Positions 17,926 through 25,976 of a stretch of DNA of 64,000 nucleotides are shown here, piece after piece. Made by a program: the position numbers and the translations under genes. Source of the DNA: Microbacterium sp. HD4P20 (GTDB taxonomy: Bacteria; Actinomycetota; Actinomycetes; Actinomycetales; Microbacteriaceae); the NCBI RefSeq assembly GCF_019449275.2, contig NZ_JAHZQZ020000010.1:1-64000 (forward strand), in the 5' to 3' direction. The notes beneath the pieces are model-generated. The model had not been told where the DNA came from. It searched no databases and was given only the letters and a program-made list of their open reading frames with translations. The stretch's first letter is position 1. Each line of letters starts with the position of its first letter.

Positions 17926-19329
17926 TCAGGGCTGGCGATCGTCGGCGTCCGTGCGCGCTGGATTGCGAATCCCGAAGAAGCTCGTGATCCCGCCCGCGAT
18001 CATGAGCACCGCCGTGACGATGGCGGCCCGGTGGAAGCCGTCGAGGTCGAGTGAACCGCCGACGATGGCCGCGAGCGCCGCGATCGCCACCAGGCCCGCG
18101 ACGCGCGCGACGGCGTTGTTGACGGCAGAGGCGATGCCGGATCGCTCGGATTCGATCGCGCCGAGGATCGCGGATGTCAGCGGCGCCACCGTGAGCGCCA
18201 AACCGATGCCCATGACGATCATGCTGGGCAGCACCTGCCACCAGTAGGAGAAGTCACCGGCCACGGTGAGCAGGAGCAGGGCGCCGATGCCCATCGTGAT
18301 CGGGCCGATCGTCATGAACAGACGTGGACCCCAGCGGCCGCTGAGCGCGCCGGCTCTGGAACTGAAGAGGATGAGGAGGATCGTCATCGGAAGACTCGCG
18401 AGGCCGGCTAGTGTCGCGGGCAGCCCGGCGCCCTGCTGCAGGTACACGACCACCACGAAGCCGTTGAGCGACAGTGCGGCGTAGATGAAGAGCGTCGCGA
18501 TGTTGCCCGTCCAGAAGTTGCGCACACGGAACAGGTCGAGCGGCAGGATCGGGCTGCGCGCGAACCGCTGCCGCAGGATGAAGCCGGCGAACAGGGCGAT
18601 GCCGGCGAGGAGGGGGATCCAGATCGCGGGGGAGCCCCAGCCGAGGTTCGGCTGCTCGATGAGCGCGAACACCATTGCCCCGAGGCCGAGCGTGCAGAGG
18701 ATCGCCCCGAGCCAGTCGATCGAGGCATCCGGTTGGCGAACGTCGCGGATGCCGCCCCGTGCCAGGAGCACCAGTGTCGCCGCGATCGGGAGGACGTTGA
18801 TGAGGAACACCAGCCGCCACGACAGCAGGTCGACGAAGACGCCGCCGATGAGCGGCCCGACGATCATCGCGGTCGTGGTCATCGCGGTCCAGGTGCCGAT
18901 CGCGCGGCCCTGCGCCGCCCCGGTGAAGTTCGAGGTGATGAGGGCGAGTGAGCTCGGGACCAGGAACGCGCCGGCTGCGCCTTGCACCGCGCGCGCGACG
19001 ATGAGGAACTCCGCCGTCGGGGCAGCCGCGATCGCCACCGACGCGATGCCGAATCCGATCAGCCCGATGCGCAGCACCAGGACGCGTCCGTAGGCGTCGC
19101 TCACCGATCCCGCGACGAGGATGAGCGCGCCGAGGGTGATCAGGTAGGCGTCGACGACCCACTGCTGTGTGGTGAGGCCGCCGCCGAGCTCATCGCTGAT
19201 CGCGGGCAGCGCGACGTTCACGACGGTGCCGTCGAGGAACGCCACGAACGAGGCCAGGATCGCGATCCACAGCACGGAGCGCTGCGTCGCCGTCATGCGC
19301 GACGTCGTCGCGAGGGGGTTTTCGGCCAC
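17926..19329 (-). CDS. DHA2-family MFS drug transporter
   Basis: A 467-residue, about 14-span major facilitator of the DHA2 drug:H+ antiporter family. Motif FLDGTVVNVALP in the first span and WVVDAYLITLGALIL with GSVSDAYGR after it are diagnostic. It probably exports a toxic compound. GTG 19329 lies six bases after TACGGT (leaderless form); longer in-frame starts would overlap the tRNA-Ser gene. Ends 75 bp before ldh on the same strand, but no functional link is apparent. Confidence 0.87.
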   Translation of the reverse strand: MAENPLATTSRMTATQRSVLWIAILASFVAFLDGTVVNVALPAISDELGGGLTTQQWVVDAYLITLGALILVAGSVSDAYGRVLVLRIGLIGFGIASVAIAAAPTAEFLIVARAVQGAAGAFLVPSSLALITSNFTGAAQGRAIGTWTAMTTTAMIVGPLIGGVFVDLLSWRLVFLINVLPIAATLVLLARGGIRDVRQPDASIDWLGAILCTLGLGAMVFALIEQPNLGWGSPAIWIPLLAGIALFAGFILRQRFARSPILPLDLFRVRNFWTGNIATLFIYAALSLNGFVVVVYLQQGAGLPATLAGLASLPMTILLILFSSRAGALSGRWGPRLFMTIGPITMGIGALLLLTVAGDFSYWWQVLPSMIVMGIGLALTVAPLTSAILGAIESERSGIASAVNNAVARVAGLVAIAALAAIVGGSLDLDGFHRAAIVTAVLMIAGGITSFFGIRNPARTDADDRQP

Positions 19330-19335
19330 GGGATC

Positions 19336-19341
19336 ACCGTA
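19336..19341 (-). promoter_or_regulatory. Leaderless -10 box TACGGT before DHA2 transporter
   Basis: Minus-strand TACGGT, six bases, then GTG 19329. Confidence 0.55.
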
Positions 19342-19446
19342 GACCCGCCCTCCGACCCCGGGGTCGTTGCGACCGAATTCGAGGCGCCCATCGACCGCGC
19401 CGCCCCGGATTCGCGGCATCGCGCGGTGTGTCGTAAACTCGACGGC

Positions 19447-19537
19447 GGTGACGTGTCCGAGCGGCCGAAGGTGCAACTCTCGAAAAGTTGTGTAGGGTAA
19501 CCCCCTACCGTGGGTTCAAATCCCACCGTCACCGCCA
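19447..19537 (+). tRNA. tRNA-Ser (CGA anticodon)
   Basis: Folds as a class II tRNA: 7-bp acceptor stem GGTGACG with CGTCACC, a 5-bp anticodon stem CAACT/AGTTG closing the loop CTCGAAA (anticodon CGA at its third to fifth bases), a long variable arm, and a T arm GTGGG-TTCAAAT-CCCAC. The discriminator is G and CCA is encoded. It reads UCG codons. A strong terminator follows at once. Confidence 0.97.
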
Positions 19538-19540
19538 GAG

Positions 19541-19566
19541 AAACCCCTGATTCATCAGGGGTTTTT
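19541..19566 (+). terminator. Intrinsic terminator of tRNA-Ser
   Basis: Perfect 10-bp stem (19541-19550 with 19555-19564), 4-base TTCA loop and a run of five Ts (19562-19566), four bases after the encoded CCA. Confidence 0.92.
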
Positions 19567-19586
19567 CCATTAGCCGGTCATCGACA

Positions 19587-19715
19587 GTGACCGCTCGGAC
19601 GCGCGGGGTGCTCGGGCACGGGGCGCGCTTCGGTGGACACGAGGCGAACATCGAGGCGTTCACCGAGACGCAGTGGGTGACTGTGCAGGCCGGCATCGCT
19701 CGCTACCCCTTCTGA
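19587..19715 (+). pseudogene. Probable C-terminal gene remnant downstream of tRNA-Ser
   Basis: A 42-codon open stretch ending in TGA with normal high-GC codon use and protein-like composition (GGHEANIEAFTETQWVTVQA, then GIARYPF at the end). It has no ribosome site or promoter and looks like the last part of a larger enzyme. I could not name the family. The location just behind a tRNA suggests debris from integration or deletion events. Confidence 0.4.
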
Positions 19716-19739
19716 GCAGCGAGCGTGACGTCGCCTTCA

Positions 19740-19949
19740 CTACGTCGCACTCGCTGACGCCGCCATTACCACGCATACCAAACCGATGAAGCCAATGACG
19801 ATCGATTTCACCTCGCCGGCGGACCGACGGCGGGCGCGGATCCACGGCCTGCGAATCCTCCCGTTTTCATCCATGCGGACGTTACGCACGAGGAGGCCGT
19901 TCAGCACCCGTTCGGCGAGATCGCGCGCTGACGTCGGTGTGTTGATCAT
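19740..19949 (-). CDS. Possible small membrane-tailed protein
   Basis: A 69-residue frame with a polar N-terminal half (DLAERVLNGLLVRNVR), a very basic stretch (RRPWIRARRR) and one C-terminal hydrophobic span (SIVIGFIGLVCVVMAASA). The layout is plausible for a tail-anchored protein, but no ribosome site or -10 box is visible and no family is recognised. Between the tRNA terminator and the Nramp-like gene (about 450 bp) nothing better supported was found. Confidence 0.35.
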   Translation of the reverse strand: MINTPTSARDLAERVLNGLLVRNVRMDENGRIRRPWIRARRRSAGEVKSIVIGFIGLVCVVMAASASAT

Positions 19950-20012
19950 GGCGCAAGATCGATGAGCCCCTCGGACGGGTGGCATCCGAGGGGCCGATCG
20001 TGAGCCGGGTTC

Positions 20013-21323
20013 TCAGCCGACGAGGAACAGCGTGACGAACAGGCGAATCGACAGTGCGAGCACAGCCATGAGGCCGACGATCCCCAGCGCGTTCTGCCAC
20101 CAATGGTTCTTCATGTCGCCCATCAGCGAGGGCCGGTTGGCCATGATGATGATGAGCGCCGCGAGAACCGGCGCAACGAAGATCGTGAGCGCTTGAGCGA
20201 TGACGATCAGCTCAATGGGGGACGCCTGGAAGATGAGTGTGACGATGATGCCGAAGGCAAGGATGCTGGCGCTGATGACCTTCGCGGTCGGCGAGCTCGA
20301 TGAGGCGCCGCGCCCGAGTCCATCCGAGAGCATCGTGCCGCCGGCGGTCGCGTTGGCGATCATGGAGGAGAAGGCGGCACCGAAGAATCCGATGGCGAAG
20401 ATCGTGGACCCGATCGGCCCCGCGAGGGGCTCGAACACTCCCGCGAGGGCGACGATCGTGGATGCGGCTTCGCCGGTCTTGCCGAGGACGGCCGCGGCGA
20501 CAACGATCACGAGCGCCGTCATTATCCCCGGGGCGACGATGCCCGGGATGGTGTCGACGATTGTGACGTCGCGGTAGTCGGCCTTAGTGCGGCCACGCTC
20601 TTTGGTCCCGTACGACGTGTAGAACGCAGCATTGATCGAGAAGTTCGTTCCGACCAGCGCGACAACCAGCAGCCAGGAGCCGTCAGGGACGGTCGGGATG
20701 AGACCCGATGCCGCAGCCGCCCACGACGGGTTGGAGAGGAACGCCGAAACGATGAACGCGATCGCCATCAGCGCCACCATCGCGACGAGGACCTTCTCGA
20801 TGACCCGATAGACGTTGCGCAGGAGCAGCAGCGTGGCAACGGCGACCGTGCAGACGATCGTCCACATGACAGGGCTGCCGCCGAAGAGCATCGACAGACC
20901 GAGGCCGGATCCGACCGCGTTGCCGACGGAGAAGCAGAGGGTGATGAGGAAGATGCCGACTCCGGCGAGGACCCCGACCCACTTTCCAAGGTGGTCCTTG
21001 ATCGAGGCGATCAGTGACACCGGGGATCTGATGCCGAGCCTGACGCTCATGTCCGTGAGGAAGATCATGAGGATCGTCGAGACGACGATGACCCAGATCA
21101 AGGCGAACTGGTAGCCGCTTCCCGCCTGGACGGCGGTGGTGAGGTTGCCGGGGCCGAACTGCCAGGCCCCCGCGACGAAGGCGGGCCCGATGAGGGCCAG
21201 GTGCTGCCAGAAGCTGCGGCGTGTCCTACGCGTGTCGACGATGCTCTTCATCGTCTCAGTCGAGACGCGGCCGTAGCCAGTGCCGGGGGTTGTGGAGGTG
21301 TGACGGGTGGTGCGCTCGCTCAT
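20013..21323 (-). CDS. Nramp-fold transporter lacking the canonical metal ligands
   Basis: A 436-residue, about 11-12-span protein of the Nramp/SLC11 superfamily. In canonical members the first span carries DPGN and the sixth carries MPH, which coordinate divalent metal. Here the first motif reads FGPGN (Asp replaced by Gly) and the sixth-span segment reads GTNFSINAAFY (MPH replaced by SIN). Transport of Mn/Fe by the usual mechanism is therefore unlikely. It follows a DHDPS-family enzyme on the same strand, 118 bp away with a hairpin between, and a LacI regulator is divergent, so an organic substrate is plausible. AAGGAGA precedes the ATG. Confidence 0.85.
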   Translation of the reverse strand: MSERTTRHTSTTPGTGYGRVSTETMKSIVDTRRTRRSFWQHLALIGPAFVAGAWQFGPGNLTTAVQAGSGYQFALIWVIVVSTILMIFLTDMSVRLGIRSPVSLIASIKDHLGKWVGVLAGVGIFLITLCFSVGNAVGSGLGLSMLFGGSPVMWTIVCTVAVATLLLLRNVYRVIEKVLVAMVALMAIAFIVSAFLSNPSWAAAASGLIPTVPDGSWLLVVALVGTNFSINAAFYTSYGTKERGRTKADYRDVTIVDTIPGIVAPGIMTALVIVVAAAVLGKTGEAASTIVALAGVFEPLAGPIGSTIFAIGFFGAAFSSMIANATAGGTMLSDGLGRGASSSSPTAKVISASILAFGIIVTLIFQASPIELIVIAQALTIFVAPVLAALIIIMANRPSLMGDMKNHWWQNALGIVGLMAVLALSIRLFVTLFLVG

Positions 21324-21403
21324 GGTGGGTCTCCTTCATTGGAGGGCGGCAGGGCCGCCAGTCGTCATTGACTGGGTACCGCTCGGTGGCGGGTGGTGCA
21401 CAG

Positions 21404-21432
21404 GGGGCGGCGGCCACCTCGGCCGCCGCCCC
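21404..21432 (-). terminator. Hairpin between DHDPS-family and Nramp-like genes
   Basis: A perfect 12-bp GC-only stem (21404-21415 with 21421-21432) and 5-base loop begin nine bases after the DHDPS-family stop. There is no T run, so it may attenuate readthrough into the transporter gene or stabilise the upstream mRNA rather than stop transcription fully. Confidence 0.55.
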
Positions 21433-21441
21433 GTCGAATCG

Positions 21442-22377
21442 TCAGGCCGGCACGGCGACCGTGCCGAGGCCGGCCGACGCGAACGCCGCGGCGATCTCGG
21501 CCGGCGCGCCGTCGGGCAGCGGGAGCAGCGGGGTGCGGACGGTCGCGTGGTCGAGGATGCCGCGGTTGACCAGGCCCCACTTGAGTGCGACAGTCCCCTC
21601 CATGTGAGACCCGCGGTGGTAGACGCTCTTGGTCACTGGCAGCAGGCGCTCATGGATCGCATGCGCCGCTGCGTAGTCCTTGGACTTGCCGGCGGCGATG
21701 AGCTCGACCAGCGGTTCAGGCGCAATGTTGCCGTACCCGACCAGGAGCCCGTCGACATCGAACATCGTGGGAAGGAGATACTCGTCATGGCACGAAAGGA
21801 TCTGCAGGTCGGGGTACGCGGCACGGAGCGCGGGGATATCGGTGTACCAGCGGCGCATGTTGCGGACGCCGTTCTTCGTGGCGAACACGCCCTCCTGCCC
21901 GGCGATCTCGATCTGCGTATCGAGGTCGTAGCTGGCCTTGGTGTTGTCGGGGTACTGAAACAGGATGAGGGGCAGCCCGGATTCGTCGTAGATCTCCTGG
22001 TACCGGGTCTGTGGGGCACCCTTCTGATACCCGAAGCGGAGCCAGCCGTGCGAGGGGTAGACGAGACCGGCCGCGGCTCCGGCACCGACAGCGGCCTTCG
22101 CCTCGAGCGCCGCAGTCTTGTTGCCCTCTTTGGTGATTCCGGCGATGACGGGCACGCGGCCATCGGTCGACGCGACGAACGCGCGGATGACATCGAGCTG
22201 CTCGTCGTCGGTGAGAAAGGTCCCCTCGCCGGCGTGGCCGAGCACGACGAGGCTCTTGACGCCGGCGATCGAGCCCAGCCAGGAGCCCAGCCGCTCGATG
22301 GCCGCGTAGTCGACGTCGCCGTCTTCGGTGAACGGGGTGACGGGAGCGGGGTTCAGTCCGCGGATGTCGAGAGTCAT
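21442..22377 (-). CDS. Dihydrodipicolinate synthase (DapA/NanA) family lyase
   Basis: A 311-residue class I aldolase of the DHDPS/N-acetylneuraminate lyase family. Seen: VLGHAGEGTFLTDDE (the family GxxGE phosphate/carboxylate site), LILFQYPDNT (catalytic Tyr) and the Schiff-base Lys in FATKNGVRN. It would cleave or condense a 2-keto acid. It is probably not biosynthetic DapA, because it sits under LacI control beside a transporter. AGGAAGG precedes ATG 22377. The actual substrate is not readable. Confidence 0.83.
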   Translation of the reverse strand: MTLDIRGLNPAPVTPFTEDGDVDYAAIERLGSWLGSIAGVKSLVVLGHAGEGTFLTDDEQLDVIRAFVASTDGRVPVIAGITKEGNKTAALEAKAAVGAGAAAGLVYPSHGWLRFGYQKGAPQTRYQEIYDESGLPLILFQYPDNTKASYDLDTQIEIAGQEGVFATKNGVRNMRRWYTDIPALRAAYPDLQILSCHDEYLLPTMFDVDGLLVGYGNIAPEPLVELIAAGKSKDYAAAHAIHERLLPVTKSVYHRGSHMEGTVALKWGLVNRGILDHATVRTPLLPLPDGAPAEIAAAFASAGLGTVAVPA

Positions 22378-22423
22378 GATCTGCCTTCCTAGTTTCGCTT
22401 CGTCGGGGTCCAACGCAGATGAG

Positions 22424-22441
22424 AACGTTATCGGGAACGTT
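22424..22441. promoter_or_regulatory. Paired LacI-type operator half-sites
   Basis: AACGTT occurs at 22424-22429 and 22436-22441, 12 bp apart, with a related GGAACGATTGC just downstream, in the divergent region between the DHDPS-family and LacI genes. Centred CG palindromes of this kind are typical LacI/GalR operators, so the neighbouring regulator probably controls both directions. Confidence 0.6.
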
Positions 22442-22575
22442 TGCAGGAACGATTGCAAGTATGCGAACAAGATGCGCCTATGTCAACTCCTCCAGCGAAA
22501 TTGGTTCTGGACGCCGCCCGCGGTGCGCAACGAGCCAGCGCAATAGACTCGCCACAGCATGTATCGGAGGTGACA

Positions 22576-23580
22576 GTGGCGGAGAGGCGCTCAGTGACCC
22601 TTCGCGACGTCGCGGAAGCCGCGGGAGTGAGCATCTCGACCGTCAGCCGGATCCTCGACGACCGCACGCCGAACTCGCGCTCGGCAACGGCCGATCGGGT
22701 GAGGCAGACCGCCGACTCGCTGGGCTATCGCCGCAACGCCGCCGCCTCCGGCCTCCGCCGCGGTGCGACGGGCACGATCGGCGTTCTCGTGCCCCGACTG
22801 TCGGACACGGTGATGGCGCTCATGTTCGAGGCGATCGAACGCGTCGCCCGATCACGCGGGTACTTCGCCGTCGTCGCCACGGCCGGCGACGAACCGGACG
22901 ACGAGCGGCGTGCGACAGAGACTCTGCTCGACCGGGGAGTGGACGCCGTCGTGCTCGCCACCGCCCGTCTCGACGACAAGCTGCCCGCGTCGCTGCGGGA
23001 ACGTGGCATCCCTCATGTACTCGTCCTCCGCACCGACGGGGTGAGCCCTTCATCGCTCGGAGATGACGAGATGGGCGGGTACCTCGCCGTGCGGCATCTC
23101 GTCGATCTCGGCCACCGCGAGATCGCCGTCGTCACGGGGCCGGACTTCACCTCCAGCGCACGATCCCGCCTCGCAGGCGCTCGGCGCGCCGTAGCCGAAG
23201 CAGGCCTGGAGCTCGATCCGCGGCGGGTTGTGTCCGGTGGCTACGGTGTCGACGACGGTGTGGTCGCAGGTGCGTACCTTTTCGGCCAGACAAGCCCGCC
23301 TACGGCGATCTTCGCCGCCAACGACAACATCGCACTAGGCGTGATCACCGCGGCCAACAGCGTCGGCTTGACGATCGGTGCGGATGTGTCGATCGTCGGC
23401 TACAACGACATCCCACTCGCCAGTCGCCTATCCGTTCCGTTGACGTCCGTCCGAGTGCCCTTCGACCAGATCGCCGCGACGGCCTTCGATCTACTTCACG
23501 AGCCATCGAGCGGGAATGCGGCCGTACGGCTCGCATTTCCCAGCCTGGTACCCCGGGCCTCGACGACACGGGTTCGCTGA
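22576..23580 (+). CDS. LacI-family transcriptional regulator
   Basis: A 334-residue LacI/GalR regulator: N-terminal helix-turn-helix (VTLRDVAEAAGVSISTVSRIL, key residues DVAEAAGVS and STVSRIL), hinge, and a periplasmic-binding-protein-like ligand domain (IGVLVPRLSDTVMAL, PTAIFAANDNIALGV, DVSIVGYNDIP). It is divergent from the DHDPS-family/Nramp-like operon and is the natural repressor. GTG 22576 follows GGAGG by five bases; a GTG two codons earlier and an ATG at 22480 are less well placed. Confidence 0.87.
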   Translation: MAERRSVTLRDVAEAAGVSISTVSRILDDRTPNSRSATADRVRQTADSLGYRRNAAASGLRRGATGTIGVLVPRLSDTVMALMFEAIERVARSRGYFAVVATAGDEPDDERRATETLLDRGVDAVVLATARLDDKLPASLRERGIPHVLVLRTDGVSPSSLGDDEMGGYLAVRHLVDLGHREIAVVTGPDFTSSARSRLAGARRAVAEAGLELDPRRVVSGGYGVDDGVVAGAYLFGQTSPPTAIFAANDNIALGVITAANSVGLTIGADVSIVGYNDIPLASRLSVPLTSVRVPFDQIAATAFDLLHEPSSGNAAVRLAFPSLVPRASTTRVR

Positions 23581-23678
23581 GTGCCAGTCAGGCGCCGGTG
23601 GATCGAGTTCCATATGAGGACCGCTGTCCCTCCCACGGGCAACACGGCCAACGACGATCCGACTTGAGGAAGGTAGTC

Positions 23679-24626
23679 ATGGCGACCGATCTCGTCGATC
23701 AAGCCGGGTTGGAACGTGCCGTCGAACGACACCGGCGAGAACTGCACGTCCACTGCTACCGGCTGCTCGGATCATTCGAGGAGGCCGAGGACGCCGTCCA
23801 GGACGCCATAGTCCGGGCCTGGGTCAATCGCGCTTCGTTCGATCGCGGCGACAACCTGCGCGCCTGGCTTTACCGCATCGCGACCAACGTCTGCCTGGAC
23901 GAGCTGCGGCGCCGGAAGCGCACACCGCAGATCCACTCGCTCGCCGACACCCCGTGGCTCCAGCCGTACCCGGATCACCTTCTGGACGCCCTCGCCCCGT
24001 CGGAGCGGACACCCGATGAGATTGTCGCCGCGCGCGACACGATCGAGTTGGCCTTCGTCGCCGCGCTCCAATTGCTGCCGGCGCAACAGCGGGCAGTCCT
24101 GATCATGCGTGACGTCATCGGATGGTCCGCGGCCGAAGCCGCCGACATCCTCGACACCAGCGTTCCCGCCGTGAACAGCGCGCTCCAGCGTGCGCGGGCG
24201 ACCATGCAACGGCATCGGCCGGAGCCGGACAACGAGCGACGGGCCGGTCTAAGCGCGGAGGAGCGCGCCCTGCTGGGTCGGTACATCGCTCTCCACGAGA
24301 ACCCGGATCCGGCAGCAATGGCCGCTCTGGTCCGGGACGACGTCCGTGTGACGATGCCTCCCCAGCCCATCTGCTTCGAGGGCTGGGAGGCACTCGCGCC
24401 CCTGCATGAGAAGGCCTTCGGGCCGGGTGGCCTGGGCGAGTGGAAGCTGCTCCCGACGTCGGTGAACCGCATGCCGGCGGCCGCCTGCTACCTACGTCCG
24501 CCCGGCGAAGAACGATTCAAGGCCTTCAAGCTCGACGTCTTGAGAGTCGAGGACGACCTCGTCGCGGAGATCACGACGTTCGAGCGCGTCGTGTTCGCCT
24601 GGCTCGACCTCCCGCTCGAACTCTGA
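23679..24626 (+). CDS. ECF sigma factor with C-terminal SnoaL-like domain
   Basis: A 315-residue SigG-like (TIGR02960-type) extracytoplasmic-function sigma factor. Region 2 (about 20-90) includes LGSFEEAEDAVQDAIVRAW and the DELRRRKR end; region 4 (about 135-190) has LPAQQRAVLIMRDVIGWSAAEAADIL. A SnoaL/NTF2-like fold follows (about 205-315; LLGRYIALHENPDPAAMAALV). In such sigma factors the tail domain regulates activity in place of an anti-sigma factor, which is consistent with none being encoded nearby. GAGGAAGG precedes ATG 23679. The next gene is on the same strand, 126 bp away. Confidence 0.9.
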   Translation: MATDLVDQAGLERAVERHRRELHVHCYRLLGSFEEAEDAVQDAIVRAWVNRASFDRGDNLRAWLYRIATNVCLDELRRRKRTPQIHSLADTPWLQPYPDHLLDALAPSERTPDEIVAARDTIELAFVAALQLLPAQQRAVLIMRDVIGWSAAEAADILDTSVPAVNSALQRARATMQRHRPEPDNERRAGLSAEERALLGRYIALHENPDPAAMAALVRDDVRVTMPPQPICFEGWEALAPLHEKAFGPGGLGEWKLLPTSVNRMPAAACYLRPPGEERFKAFKLDVLRVEDDLVAEITTFERVVFAWLDLPLEL

Positions 24627-24752
24627 GGGTCCTAGCGAGAAACGGGGGCAGGTCGCGAACAACAATCCGTAGGACCGATGAGTTCACCACACCGTCGACG
24701 TTGTATCAGGAGACGCGCGGGATAGGCCTGCGCGGCTTCGAAAGGACACAAC

Positions 24753-25328
24753 ATGAGCATCCTGGTCGCTGACATCAGCATCTCTCTCGACGGCTACGTC
24801 GCTGCCGCCGGCCGGACACCGGACGAGCCGATGGGCCCCGGTGGCGAGCGCCTGCATGAGTGGATGGGATCCGACGAAGGACAGAACCTGCTGGGTCAAT
24901 ACATCGGTGGGCTGGGCGCCGTCATCACCGGCCGCCGGACATTCGATGACTCCCTCCCCTGGTGGGGCGCGGACGGACCCACCGGGCCGGCACGCCGCCC
25001 GGTGATCGTGATCACTCACGAAGCACCGCCGGCTGCACCGGAGGGCGGCGTGTATCAGTTCGTCACGACCGGCATCGTAGAGGCTCTCGACCAAGCTCGT
25101 ATGGCTGCCGCGGGAGACGTTGTCTGCGTGATGGGAGGAGCCGACGTGATCCGCCAGTACCTGAACGCTGGACTCGTCGACGAGATCTCCCTACATGTGG
25201 CGCCCGTGCTGCTGGGCGCGGGAACCGCCTTGTTCGATGGTGCCCCCGAACGCCAACTGCCCCTCGAGCGGCTGAGCGTCGTCGACACGGCGACGGCGCT
25301 CCACGTGCGATACCGCGTGAACCGCTGA
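24753..25328 (+). CDS. Dihydrofolate reductase-like (RibD C-terminal fold) protein
   Basis: A 191-residue RibD C-terminal/DHFR-fold protein: SISLDGYVAAAGRTPDEPMG near the N-terminus (quoted key part SLDGYVA), VITGRRTFDD, CVMGGADVIRQYLNAGLVDE, and LHVAPVLLGAGTALFD. Fold members use NADPH, but most stand-alone copies have no assigned substrate. It follows the SnoaL-tailed sigma factor, a frequent arrangement in actinobacteria, and may belong to its regulon. AAAGGA lies seven bases before the ATG. Confidence 0.85.
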   Translation: MSILVADISISLDGYVAAAGRTPDEPMGPGGERLHEWMGSDEGQNLLGQYIGGLGAVITGRRTFDDSLPWWGADGPTGPARRPVIVITHEAPPAAPEGGVYQFVTTGIVEALDQARMAAAGDVVCVMGGADVIRQYLNAGLVDEISLHVAPVLLGAGTALFDGAPERQLPLERLSVVDTATALHVRYRVNR

Positions 25329-25422
25329 CGGGGTCACCGGGGTCGCTGGCCGCCCGCTCGGCACAGCGCTGCGCCTCTTCTGAGCCTTGATCCACCGTCT
25401 GGGTGGCTTTGCGTGAGGCGTG

Positions 25423-25692
25423 TCAGGGCGCCGCGTCCGCCGGCGGGCTCGGCTGGCAGTCGAGGCAGCGGGTGCGGAGTCCGTCGGGCTCGCGGACCGC
25501 GGTAGCAAAGCTGTCGAGCGAGAGGGTTTGTGCGCATCCGGGGCAACGTTTGGTGCCGTCAGGGTGGCGTTCACGTTGGGCGTGAGCGATCTCGGCGGGG
25601 GTGCGAGCCGCTCGTCTTGCCCGATCATTTCTCTGCTTGATTCGGTTGAGCACGGTGCGCTCTTCGTCGGTGAGTGGAGTCCTCGGTTTGAT
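25423..25692 (-). CDS. Small zinc-ribbon protein with a possible non-canonical ATC start
   Basis: An 89-codon frame with strong coding character: basic helical N-terminal part (LTDEERTVLNRIKQRNDRARRAA), then a four-Cys cluster CPGC...CLDC spaced by LSLDSFATA and GLRTR. This resembles the small zinc motif of endonuclease VII-like proteins. No ATG, GTG or TTG lies at a suitable point. An AAGGAG sits five bases before an ATC codon (KPRTPL follows), the best-placed start. Either ATC initiates weakly or an ATG was lost. A much longer frame back to 25938 has poor composition upstream. Confidence 0.42.
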   Translation of the reverse strand: MKPRTPLTDEERTVLNRIKQRNDRARRAARTPAEIAHAQRERHPDGTKRCPGCAQTLSLDSFATAVREPDGLRTRCLDCQPSPPADAAP

Positions 25693-25976
25693 GGGTGCTC
25701 CTTCGCGGCAGTGTCGGGCATTCCGACGCCCTGGGAGCGTGGCTCCCGGCGAGAGCTTCCGGACTGACTCCGTCGTCGTCCTCTCTGAGCCTAGGCCCCT
25801 GCGCGAGGATTCCGGCTCGCCGGTTGCGGATCTGCGCTCAGGATCGTTCCGGCGGCTGACCAACGGTACGGCATCGGGGCCGGTGGCGATAGCCCGTAGA
25901 GGTGACGTGGCCCGCCGCCTACGGTTGAGATGGCTCATTTCGGGCTGTGTTCCTCCGCATCTCGGAGGATGAATAG
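25693..25976. other. Intergenic stretch without a supported gene
   Basis: Open frames here have Arg/Ser-rich compositions of the shadow type. Apart from the AAGGAG of the preceding small gene and the GGAGGA (25964-25969) of the following adhesin gene I see no promoter, repeat or RNA. Confidence 0.5.

Noticed and set aside
20013..21323. Annotation as a manganese transporter MntH
   Set aside because: The metal-binding DPGN and MPH motifs are replaced by GPGN and SIN.
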